Counted from the stretch's first letter, positions 1 through 5,146 are shown. The stretch is DNA of 7,005 nt from Chloroflexota bacterium (GCA_016199325.1 JACQGW010000121.1:1-7005); one strand, 5' to 3'. Notes: a model not told the origin generated them from the letters alone. Translations and numbers: made by a program.

Positions 1-6
1 CAGGAG

Positions 7-28
7 ATGCTTCGCCGCGGCTCAGCAT
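7..28. repeat. REP-like palindromic element downstream of the GNAT gene
   Basis: The bases read ATGCT-TC-GCCGCGGC-TC-AGCAT. Outer 5-bp arms pair perfectly, a TC/TC mismatch follows, and the core GCCGCGGC is itself a palindrome. On the minus strand this is the TCATGCTGAG...CGAAGCATCT type of repeat that I recall as highly iterated between genes in many environmental bacterial genomes, including Chloroflexota (memory, not searched). It starts about 35 nt after the GNAT stop codon and could form a hairpin at the end of that transcript, but no T-run follows, so I do not call it an intrinsic terminator. Confidence 0.5.
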
Positions 29-63
29 GACGCCCGCGAGTTCCCCCGTTCGGCGGTGCGGCC

Positions 64-561
64 CTACAGCAGCTTGAGCCTGCGCCCGAAGAGCTCGACC
101 TCGGCTCGCTCCTCGACCGGGCCGAACACCTTCTGGAGCTCGATGGTGTGCAGATAGGCGTAGCCGTTCTTCAGTAGGAAGTCGAGCCCCGGGAGGTTGC
201 CGGCATACGTCGGCGCGTGGAGCGCTGCCGCCCCGCGGCGACGGAGGTCCGCTTCGACCGCCTGCAGAAGCGTGCTCCCGTAGCCCTGTTGCCGCTGCTC
301 CTCCGTCACGCCGAAGTCTTCGAGGTAGTACAGATCCTGCTCCAGCCGCACCCGAGCAAAGCCGATGAGGTTGCCCCCTTTTTCGAGGACGTAGAGCAGG
401 TGGTAATAGGCGACTTTCAGCCACGCCCGCAGAATCCCGCGGGCGTCTTCCAGCGTGCAGTCAGCCGGCTCGCCGTGCAGGCGAGCGTGATAGTTGAAGA
501 CATCGCGGATGGCGGGAAGGATGCGCTTCTCATCCCCGTTCCGATAGAGCCGGACCTCCAT
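64..561 (-). CDS. GNAT-family N-acetyltransferase
   Basis: Predicted soluble cytoplasmic acetyltransferase of 165 residues, a normal length for a single GNAT domain; it would move acetyl from acetyl-CoA to an unidentified amine. The family call rests on the motif A region at residues 79-100, where the hydrophobic strand YLEDFGV is followed by the pyrophosphate-binding loop QRQQGYGS (89-96) and a helix. A later NGYAYLHTIELQK segment (132-144) fits the last GNAT strands. I chose the ATG at 561 because GAGGT lies 4 nt upstream. The frame stays open to 750, but that extension runs through the CCGCCAAG repeat and looks non-coding. The gene lies 289 bp after argD in the same direction, with a strong hairpin between them, so cotranscription is uncertain. 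A link to arginine metabolism, such as ArgA-like glutamate acetylation, is possible only by position. The fold is well supported; the substrate is unknown. Confidence 0.85.
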   Translation of the reverse strand: MEVRLYRNGDEKRILPAIRDVFNYHARLHGEPADCTLEDARGILRAWLKVAYYHLLYVLEKGGNLIGFARVRLEQDLYYLEDFGVTEEQRQQGYGSTLLQAVEADLRRRGAAALHAPTYAGNLPGLDFLLKNGYAYLHTIELQKVFGPVEERAEVELFGRRLKLL

Positions 562-620
562 GGATACCTCGACAGACAAGGTGAACGCCACACGCGAGAG
601 CGGTGCCGAGAGACAACGAA

Positions 621-645
621 CCGCCAAGCCGCCAAGATCGCCAGG
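621..645. repeat. CCGCCAAG short tandem repeat
   Basis: CCGCCAAG occurs twice back to back (621-628, 629-636), followed by a degenerate third unit TCGCCAGG (638-645). It lies in the argD-GNAT gap, about 60 bp upstream of the GNAT start. I recall similar CGCCAAG-type short-period repeats as intergenic sequences in several bacterial phyla. Rest of the 562-850 gap: the hairpin at 750-779 and otherwise nothing I can assign. Confidence 0.5.
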
Positions 646-749
646 GGAGAGGCCAGGAATGCTGCTTGGCCTCCTGGCCGATCCCGGGGCAAACCGCTCC
701 AGCGCAAGCCAGTCGTCGGCCGTCCAGCACTCCGATAGCCAGGCGTGCA

Positions 750-779
750 AAGGGGGTGCGGCCGGAGCCTCACCCCCTT
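750..779 (-). terminator. Strong hairpin after argD, possible terminator
   Basis: AAGGGGGTG (750-758) pairs perfectly with CACCCCCTT (771-779). Inside, after one C/T mismatch, GGC (760-762) pairs with GCC (767-769) around a CGGA tetraloop. It begins about 70 nt after the argD stop. In the minus direction the stem is followed by only a very short T stretch (CCTTTGC), so termination is plausible but not typical. It could equally be a dispersed palindromic repeat or a leader hairpin of the GNAT transcript. Confidence 0.45.
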
Positions 780-850
780 ACTATAGACGATCGGCCCATC
801 ACAGATCATCCTGGAGCCACGTCTCCGAAATCGACTCTGGCCGGCTCGAA

Positions 851-2059
851 TCAGCTCGCCGCCACCGCTCGCTCGATCACCCGGGCCAGCGCCCGATCGA
901 GGATGCTGATCGCCTCGTCGACGTGTACCTCGGTGATGATCAGGGGCGGCATGAAGCGAATGACCGTCGGGGTGCAGGCGTTCAGCAACAGCCCCTCCGC
1001 CAGCGCGGCGTTCACCACCTCGCCGGCCCGCTCCTGCTCGAGCTCCAGGGCGACCAGCAGTCCGCGCCCGCGGATGTCGGCGATGCCCGGATACTCCGTG
1101 CGGAACTCGTTCAACCGCGAGACGAGGTACTGGCCGATGCGGTGGGCGTGGCCGGCAAGGTCGTTGTCGATGACGTAGCGCATGACGTCCCGGCCGACGG
1201 CGCACATCAACGGGTTGCCGCCAAACGTCGAGCCGTGGTCGCCCGGCGCAAAGGCCGCGGCCGCCTGCTCGGTCGCCAGGATGGCGCCGAGCGGCACGCC
1301 GCCGCCGATCCCCTTCGCCAGCGCCATGATGTCCGGCCGGATCCCGCTGTGCTCGTAGCCCCAGAGCTTGCCCGTTCGGGCGACGCCGGTCTGGACCTCG
1401 TCCATGATCAGGACGAGCCCCTTCTCATCACACCAGGCGCGGACGCCCCGGAGGTAGTCGTCGTCGGCGACGTTGACGCCGCCCTCGCCCTGGATCGGCT
1501 CCAGCAAGACGCCGCACGTCCGATCGGTCGTCGCCGCCTTGATCGCCTCCAGGCTGTTGTACTCGACGTTGACGAAGCCGGCGGGCAGCGGCTGAAACGG
1601 CTCCTGGTAGTGCGGCTTGCCCGTCGCCGCCACCATCGCCAGCGTTCGGCCGTGGAAGCCCTTGAGCGTGCTGATCACCTCGTAGGCGCCGTTGCGGTGG
1701 ATGCGGCCGTACTTGCGGGCGAGCTTGACGGCGCCCTCGTTCGCTTCGGCGCCGCTGTTGCAGAAGAAGACCCGGTCGAAGACGCTGTGCTCGACCAGGA
1801 TCTGCGCCAGCTCGAGCTGTGGGACGCTGTAGAAGGCGTTGGTCACGTGGACGAGCTGCTCGGCCTGGCGGCGGAGCGCCTCGACCTGGACGGCGTGGCA
1901 GTGGCCGAGCGCGTTGGACGCCCAGCCCCCCATGAAGTCCAGGTACGACTTGCCGGTATCGTCCCAGGCCCGCACCCCCTCGCCGCGCACCAGCGTCGCC
2001 GGCATCCGCCGGACGACCTGCATCATCACCTGGGATTCGACCTTCTGCCAGTCAGTCAT
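851..2059 (-). CDS. argD: Acetylornithine aminotransferase (class III, PLP-dependent)
   Basis: Converts N-acetylglutamate 5-semialdehyde and glutamate to N-acetylornithine and 2-oxoglutarate in the cytoplasm. The 402 residues match the usual ArgD length. Class III landmarks appear in order: SNALGHCH (48-55), NSGAEANEGAVKLARKY (101-117, phosphate loop), GFHGRTLA (134-141), LLEPIQGEGG (185-194), DEVQTGVARTG (220-230, with the Asp that contacts the PLP ring nitrogen), ALAKGIGGG (246-254, with Lys249 as the PLP Schiff-base lysine) and HGSTFGGNPL (275-284). The ATG at 2059 has the best ribosome binding site in the window, AAGGAGGA 4 nt upstream. It lies 93 bp after argB. Aminotransferases for gamma-aminobutyrate or lysine are close relatives, but the argC, argJ and argB neighbours make ArgD by far the best reading. 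Such enzymes can also act as N-succinyldiaminopimelate aminotransferase; that cannot be judged here. Confidence 0.95.
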   Translation of the reverse strand: MTDWQKVESQVMMQVVRRMPATLVRGEGVRAWDDTGKSYLDFMGGWASNALGHCHAVQVEALRRQAEQLVHVTNAFYSVPQLELAQILVEHSVFDRVFFCNSGAEANEGAVKLARKYGRIHRNGAYEVISTLKGFHGRTLAMVAATGKPHYQEPFQPLPAGFVNVEYNSLEAIKAATTDRTCGVLLEPIQGEGGVNVADDDYLRGVRAWCDEKGLVLIMDEVQTGVARTGKLWGYEHSGIRPDIMALAKGIGGGVPLGAILATEQAAAAFAPGDHGSTFGGNPLMCAVGRDVMRYVIDNDLAGHAHRIGQYLVSRLNEFRTEYPGIADIRGRGLLVALELEQERAGEVVNAALAEGLLLNACTPTVIRFMPPLIITEVHVDEAISILDRALARVIERAVAAS

Positions 2060-2072
2060 GCTATCCTCCTTC

Positions 2073-2119
2073 GAGTGATGAGTGATGAGTGACGAGTGAC
2101 GAGTGACGAGTGACGAGTG
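2073..2119. repeat. GAGTGAY heptad tandem repeat upstream of argD
   Basis: Six full heptads run without interruption: GAGTGAT twice (2073-2086), then GAGTGAC four times (2087-2114), then a partial GAGTG (2115-2119). The array begins 1 nt from the argD Shine-Dalgarno (2064-2071). An inverted counterpart, ACTCATCACTC at 2134-2144, pairs exactly with 2073-2083 or with 2080-2090. In the argB-argD mRNA this allows alternative stems that end next to the argD ribosome binding site. Copy number in such arrays usually varies by slippage; an effect on ArgD expression is my inference. Confidence 0.85.
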
Positions 2120-2152
2120 GTACCTGCCTGCTTACTCATCACTCATTACCCA

Positions 2153-2911
2153 TCACTGGATCTTCGTCCCGCCACCCTCGCCTTGGAGCGCGCGCAGCAG
2201 CGCGCCGGCCTGCCGGCCGTCGACGATCTCGGCGATGCCGCCGGCGGCTGTGGCCCGCAGGCAGGCTTCCAGCTTCGGGATCATGCCGCCGCCAGCGACG
2301 CCGCTCTTGAGCAGCGCCAGCGCCGACGGCCGGTCGAGCGCGGCGATGAGCTTGCCGTCGCCGTCGAGGACGCCGGGCACGTCGGTCAAGAAAACCAGGC
2401 GGTCGGCGCCGACGGCCGCCGCGATCTCGCCGGCCGCGGTGTCGCCGTTGACGTTCAGGAGCTGCCCGTTCGGGCCGATGCCGATTGGCGCGACAAACGG
2501 CTGGTAGCCGCCGGCGAGCAGATCCGCAAGCACGGCCGTGTTCACCCGCTGGACCTCGCCGACCAGGCCCAGCCGGGGATCCCGCTGAACGCACTCGAGG
2601 AGGCCGCCGTCGGCGCCGGCGAGGCCGACGGCGCGGCCCCCGAGTGCGCCGACCGCCGCGACCAGCTCCTTGTTGACGATGCCGGCGAGGACCGCCACGG
2701 CGATTGTCAGACTCGCTTCGTCGGTCACCCGCCGCCCGTCGACGAAGCGCGTCTCCAGGCCGAGCCGCGACTGCCAGTCGCTGATCGCCTTGCCGCCGCC
2801 GTGGACGACGACCACCAGTGCCCCGGCACGCTGGAGCGCGACAAGGTCCGCCAGCGTTGTGTCATGGCTGCCCAGCGTGGAGCCGCCGATCTTGACGACG
2901 ATAGGGTTCAT
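2153..2911 (-). CDS. argB: Acetylglutamate kinase, short form
   Basis: Phosphorylates N-acetylglutamate with ATP, the second step of the acetyl cycle. The 252 residues cover the amino-acid kinase fold: VVKIGGST (5-12, Lys7 at the phosphate site), VVVVHGGGK (33-41), FVDGRRVTDE (56-65, substrate side), NKELVA (80-85), NVNGDTAAGEIAAAVGA (153-169), FLTDVPGVL (174-182, nucleotide side) and GGGMIPKLEA (207-216, catalytic Lys213). The ATG at 2911 is chosen because MNPIVVKIGG is the normal family start. The frame is open to 3001, but that start sits at the predicted transcription start. No clear Shine-Dalgarno precedes the ATG; a 12-bp tandem repeat occupies its place. Arginine-inhibited family members carry an N-terminal helix that this protein lacks, so it is probably not arginine-regulated. 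LysZ-type kinases are related, but the context favours ArgB. Confidence 0.94.
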   Translation of the reverse strand: MNPIVVKIGGSTLGSHDTTLADLVALQRAGALVVVVHGGGKAISDWQSRLGLETRFVDGRRVTDEASLTIAVAVLAGIVNKELVAAVGALGGRAVGLAGADGGLLECVQRDPRLGLVGEVQRVNTAVLADLLAGGYQPFVAPIGIGPNGQLLNVNGDTAAGEIAAAVGADRLVFLTDVPGVLDGDGKLIAALDRPSALALLKSGVAGGGMIPKLEACLRATAAGGIAEIVDGRQAGALLRALQGEGGGTKIQ

Positions 2912-2915
2912 CGTG

Positions 2916-2937
2916 GTATTGTCCGTTGTATTGTCCG
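2916..2937. repeat. 12-bp-period repeat just upstream of the argB start
   Basis: GTATTGTCCG occurs at 2916-2925 and again at 2928-2937. Read on the minus strand, CGGACAATAC appears twice, ending 4 nt before the argB ATG, exactly where a Shine-Dalgarno would be expected. It may bind a regulator in DNA or RNA, or be a chance duplication. Confidence 0.5.
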
Positions 2938-2961
2938 ACCCGCGCACTACTGCCAGCCTTC

Positions 2962-2985
2962 GGATCGGCGATCGTCGTCCGATCC
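2962..2985 (-). promoter_or_regulatory. Hairpin in the argB leader
   Basis: GGATCGG (2962-2968) pairs with CCGATCC (2979-2985) around a 10-nt loop. It lies about 15 nt after the predicted argB transcription start and about 50 nt before the start codon, so it would be an early leader structure. I see no match to a riboswitch class I know. Confidence 0.35.
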
Positions 2986-3006
2986 CGGACCCGGCGTACA
3001 AGCGGC

Positions 3007-3035
3007 ATGGTACATGGTGGGCACCCGGTTGTCAA
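3007..3035 (-). promoter_or_regulatory. Sigma70-type promoter of argB
   Basis: On the minus strand there is a consensus -35 box TTGACA (3030-3035), an ideal 17-nt spacer and a -10 box TACCAT (3007-3012, four of six to TATAAT). Transcription would begin near 3000, giving an argB leader of about 88 nt. The -35 box lies inside a perfect palindrome at 3024-3040. This promoter makes argB-argD separable from argC-argJ transcription. Confidence 0.7.
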
Positions 3036-3040
3036 CCGGG
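3024..3040. promoter_or_regulatory. Palindromic operator candidate over the argB -35 box
   Basis: CCCGGTTGTCAACCGGG is a perfect inverted repeat of 8-bp arms around one central base. It covers the whole -35 hexamer of the argB promoter, the classic position for a repressor that blocks RNA polymerase. It does not resemble the AT-rich ArgR box of E. coli or Bacillus, so the regulator, if any, is unidentified. Confidence 0.5.
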
Positions 3041-3117
3041 CCGATCCGCGGGCCTGCGCAGCGGGTCGATGAGGAGATTCGGCATCATTAGGAAGGTGGT
3101 GTGCTGGGGCAAGCCAA

Positions 3118-3136
3118 TGATACCACTTCTGTATCA
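3118..3136. promoter_or_regulatory. Inverted repeat TGATAC-N7-GTATCA
   Basis: TGATAC (3118-3123) and GTATCA (3131-3136) form a 6-bp inverted repeat with a 7-nt spacer, a spacing usual for dimeric DNA-binding proteins. It lies between the DUF433 stop and the argB promoter. TTCTGTATCAA (3127-3137) recurs as its exact reverse complement at 3570-3580, inside the 53-bp palindrome on the other side of DUF433. A role is inferred only from symmetry. Confidence 0.3.
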
Positions 3137-3153
3137 ACGCACTCATCGAGATA

Positions 3154-3169
3154 GACGCGCGGGCGCGTC
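3154..3169 (-). terminator. GC-rich hairpin at the DUF433 stop codon, possible weak terminator
   Basis: GACGCGC (3154-3160) and GCGCGTC (3163-3169) are perfect inverted arms with two bases between them; a real RNA would form about five pairs with a six-base loop. The stem overlaps the DUF433 stop codon, and TATCT follows on the minus strand. It could reduce read-through into argB, but the T content is low. Confidence 0.35.
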
Positions 3170-3428
3170 ATGAGGCGTAGCCGGCGGCCTCGTTCTCAGC
3201 GATGTAGGAGTCGATCTCCTGCTTGTGCTGGCGGTAGTACTCTAGCGCCTCATGGATCGCCTCAACGGATACCCGCGGATAGGCCTTCCGGACCCGCTCG
3301 ATGTCGCCATAGCCCCAGCATGCAATGACGATAGAATGGACCGGGACGCGGGTGCCTCGGATGATTGGCTCGCCACCGAGGACGCGGGAGTTATGCTCGA
3401 TGTACTTCATGGCCATTGCCAGACTCAT
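3168..3428 (-). CDS. DUF433-domain protein, antitoxin-like
   Basis: An 86-residue protein of the DUF433 family (PF04255), small winged-helix-like proteins found mostly as antitoxins beside PIN-like DUF5615 toxins. The family signature GGEPIIRGTRVPV spans residues 18-30, followed by the helical IERVRKAYPRVSVEAIHEALEYY (43-65) and the usual acidic tail IDSYIAENEA (72-81). I chose the ATG at 3428 because AGGAGA lies 8 nt upstream. The frame opens further to a GTG at 3473, and ATGs at 3416 and 3410 are also in frame; homologues with a short lead before the core favour 3428. No DUF5615 partner lies downstream on this strand, where the next gene is argB, so the protein looks orphaned. Base composition is visibly less GC-rich than the arg genes. 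The family call is firm; function as an antitoxin without a toxin is unknown. Confidence 0.88.
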   Translation of the reverse strand: MSLAMAMKYIEHNSRVLGGEPIIRGTRVPVHSIVIACWGYGDIERVRKAYPRVSVEAIHEALEYYRQHKQEIDSYIAENEAAGYAS

Positions 3429-3436
3429 CTCGAGTC

Positions 3437-3442
3437 TCTCCT
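3437..3442 (-). promoter_or_regulatory. Shine-Dalgarno that fixes the DUF433 start
   Basis: AGGAGA on the minus strand, 8 nt before the ATG at 3428. No comparable site precedes the GTG at 3473, the ATG at 3458, or the later in-frame ATGs, so it decides between the candidate starts. Confidence 0.6.
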
Positions 3443-3498
3443 GCCACGTCGCTTGCATGTTCGGTGCCACCACGTGAAGGTGTAGTACTCTCTACCCA

Positions 3499-3528
3499 AC
3501 TATACTCCCGGCCGCTACTCCTTGTCTA
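3499..3528 (-). promoter_or_regulatory. Sigma70-type promoter of the DUF433 gene
   Basis: TAGACA (3523-3528, five of six to the -35 consensus), an 18-nt spacer, then TATAGT (3499-3504, five of six to the -10 consensus). The start point would be near 3492, about 64 nt before the DUF433 ATG. The 53-bp palindrome begins 14 bp upstream of the -35 box, in a position where a bound protein could act on this promoter. Confidence 0.6.
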
Positions 3529-3541
3529 CGGGATGGCATAC

Positions 3542-3594
3542 TTGCTGTAGCAGCATTCCATATCAATCTTTGATACAGAATGCTGCTACAGCAA
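3542..3594. repeat. 53-bp palindrome with 17-bp perfect arms
   Basis: TTGCTGTAGCAGCATTC (3542-3558) is matched exactly by its reverse complement at 3578-3594. After a 2x2 mismatch, a second stem TATCAA (3561-3566) / TTGATA (3570-3575) closes on a 3-base loop TCT, so nearly the whole element folds into one long hairpin. It lies 54 bp past the DUF4177-like stop and just upstream of the DUF433 promoter. No T-run follows on either strand, so it is not a standard intrinsic terminator. Candidates are a MITE-like or REP-like unit, a binding site, or an mRNA-processing hairpin. Confidence 0.85.
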
Positions 3595-3648
3595 TACGAT
3601 GGCTGTGGAGGCAATACAGCGCCGCTTGGCGATCACCGAGTCGATGGG

Positions 3649-3879
3649 CTATCCGTCCACAGGGCGTTTGAAGTATGCGCGATGGCCCATGTCGACTGCT
3701 ACAAGCTCCCAGCCAGCTGCTCCAAGCTCGCCCATGACTCGGAAACAAGCGTCGTCGTCATCTCGATCACCCTTGGACTTGTCGCGGCGAATCTCAAGCC
3801 TCTTGGGCCCGGTTGGCAGGCAGTACGTGACGCGGAATGGGCCGTACATGTATACGTAGCAGATTTCCCACTGCTGCAT
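3649..3879 (-). CDS. Small DUF4177-like protein following argJ
   Basis: A 76-residue soluble protein without a signal peptide or membrane segment. The opening MQQWEICYVYM and the closing MGELGAAGWELVAVDMGHRAYFKRP have the layout of the DUF4177 family (an early tryptophan strand, then LGxxGWELV and a final YFKR strand). The function of that family is unknown to me. The middle holds an unusual charged run, DKSKGDRDDDD. Two ATGs compete: 3885, only 1 nt after a G-run, and 3879, 7 nt after it; I prefer 3879. The argJ stop is 12 bp upstream, so the gene is almost certainly read from the argC-argJ transcript and may be translationally coupled. Its composition is less GC-rich than argJ, which suggests recent arrival. 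The family assignment is from motif memory. Confidence 0.75.
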   Translation of the reverse strand: MQQWEICYVYMYGPFRVTYCLPTGPKRLEIRRDKSKGDRDDDDACFRVMGELGAAGWELVAVDMGHRAYFKRPVDG

Positions 3880-3891
3880 AGCCATTCCCCC

Positions 3892-5127
3892 CTACGTCGT
3901 GTAGTCGCTGTTGAACGTCACGTACTCCTCGCTCAGGTCGCAGCCCCAGGCGATGCCGGTCCCGGTCCCCAGGTTCAGTTGTGCGCGGATGAGGACGTTT
4001 TCGCCCTTGAGATGGGCGCTGGCCAGCGCCTCGTCGAAGGCGAGCGGTCGGCCGCCCGCCATCACCTGGACGTCGCCCACCCAGAGGTCGACGCTAGGCT
4101 CTTCGAGATAGGCGCCGCTCCGGCCCATCGCGGCCAGGATCCGCCCCCAGTTCGGGTCGGCCCCGTGGACGGCCGACTTGACGAGCATCGAGCCGGCGAC
4201 GGTGCGGGCGTGGCGACCGGCGTCCTCGTCGGTTCGGGCACCCTCGACGCGCACCTCCATGAGCCGGGTGGCGCCCTCGCCGTCGCGGGCGACCTGGCGC
4301 GCCAGCGTCTGGCAGACGTGGTCGAGCCCGGCCTGGAAGGCCGCCGCAGCCGGTGTGCCCGGGGTGATCGCCACACCGGTCGCGCCGTTGGCCAGCGCCA
4401 GGAGGGTGTCGTTCGTGCTGGTGTCGCCGTCGATGGTGATCGCGTTGAACGAGCGATCGGCGCTGCGCCGCAGCATCGCCTGGAGGTCGGCGGCGGCGAC
4501 GGCGGCGTCCGTCGTGATAAAGGCGAGCATCGTCGCCATGTTCGGGTGGATCATGCCGGCGCCCTTGGCCGCGCCGGCGACGGTGACGGCTCTCCCGTCG
4601 GCCTCGAAGCGGACGGCGAGCGTCTTCGGGTGGCTGTCGGTCGTGATGATGGCGCGGGCGAACTCGGCGCCGCCGGTCGGCGAGAGCCGGAGCTCGGCCA
4701 TCCCTGCCTGGATCTTCTCCATCGGGAGCTGGTGGCCGATGACGCCGGTGCTGGCGGCGAGCATCGCCTCGGACTCGGCGCCGACGAGGGCCGACGCCCA
4801 GGCGGTCACGGTCTCGGCGTTGCGGCGGCCCTCCTCGCCCGTGCAGGCGTTGGCGCAGCCGGCGTTGACGACGACACCCCGAGCCTTGCCGGACCGGAGG
4901 TGCTGCTCGCAGACGGCGACGACCGGCGCCCGAACCAGGTTCGTCGTAAAGAGGCCGGCGGCGGTGCAGGGCCGCTCGGACCAGAGAACGCTCAGATCCA
5001 GCTTGCCGGGACCCGGCGTCTTGATGCCGGCGTACACGGCGCCGGCGACAAACCCGGCCGGACTCGTCACATTGCTGTCCGGGACCACTTCAAAGAGGCG
5101 CGCGGCGGAGCGTGCTTCCTGGACCAT
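3892..5127 (-). CDS. argJ: Bifunctional ornithine acetyltransferase / N-acetylglutamate synthase
   Basis: Transfers acetyl from N-acetylornithine to glutamate, releasing ornithine and regenerating N-acetylglutamate; many members also use acetyl-CoA to start the cycle. The 411 residues match the family length. The autocleavage site is KGAGMIHPNMATML (188-201): cleavage would fall between Ala198 and Thr199, and Thr199 becomes the N-terminal nucleophile of the beta chain. Other landmarks are NAGCANACTGEEG (88-100), STGVIG (126-131), TIDGDTSTNDT (231-241), HGADPNWGRI (321-330) and the C-terminal NSDYTT. The N-acetylglutamate synthase activity is assumed because no other ArgA is evident; the monofunctional form cannot be excluded by eye. 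The ATG at 5127 has AGGAGG but 13 nt away; no better in-frame start exists. A cysteine in NAGCAN replaces the more common asparagine. Confidence 0.95.
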   Translation of the reverse strand: MVQEARSAARLFEVVPDSNVTSPAGFVAGAVYAGIKTPGPGKLDLSVLWSERPCTAAGLFTTNLVRAPVVAVCEQHLRSGKARGVVVNAGCANACTGEEGRRNAETVTAWASALVGAESEAMLAASTGVIGHQLPMEKIQAGMAELRLSPTGGAEFARAIITTDSHPKTLAVRFEADGRAVTVAGAAKGAGMIHPNMATMLAFITTDAAVAAADLQAMLRRSADRSFNAITIDGDTSTNDTLLALANGATGVAITPGTPAAAAFQAGLDHVCQTLARQVARDGEGATRLMEVRVEGARTDEDAGRHARTVAGSMLVKSAVHGADPNWGRILAAMGRSGAYLEEPSVDLWVGDVQVMAGGRPLAFDEALASAHLKGENVLIRAQLNLGTGTGIAWGCDLSEEYVTFNSDYTT

Positions 5128-5140
5128 ATACTGGCTTCGT

Positions 5141-5146
5141 CCTCCT
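5141..5146 (-). promoter_or_regulatory. argJ Shine-Dalgarno with unusually long spacing
   Basis: A full AGGAGG lies 13 nt before the argJ ATG at 5127, longer than the usual 5-9 nt. The codons between it and the ATG contain no alternative start, so either the spacing is real and lowers initiation efficiency, or another weak site is used. Confidence 0.5.

Noticed and set aside
562..750. 63-codon N-terminal extension of the GNAT gene
   Set aside because: It runs through the CCGCCAAG repeat, and the internal ATG at 561 has a proper SD and a normal GNAT N-terminus.
560..2092. 510-residue plus-strand open frame opposite argD
   Set aside because: It lies antisense to argD, has arginine- and aspartate-rich low-information sequence, no family motif and no ribosome binding site; it is a GC-rich shadow frame.
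2073..2158. Possible CRISPR array
   Set aside because: Units are 7 bp in direct tandem with no spacers; this is a minisatellite with an inverted arm.
2912..3001. 30-codon N-terminal extension of argB
   Set aside because: The start would coincide with the predicted transcription start, and the extension encodes leader repeats rather than a regulatory helix.
2862..3146. 94-residue minus-strand frame crossing the argB promoter and start
   Set aside because: It overlaps argB in another frame and shows no toxin motif, so it is not the missing DUF5615 partner.
3542..3594. Intrinsic terminator
   Set aside because: The hairpin is strong but no T-run follows in either direction.
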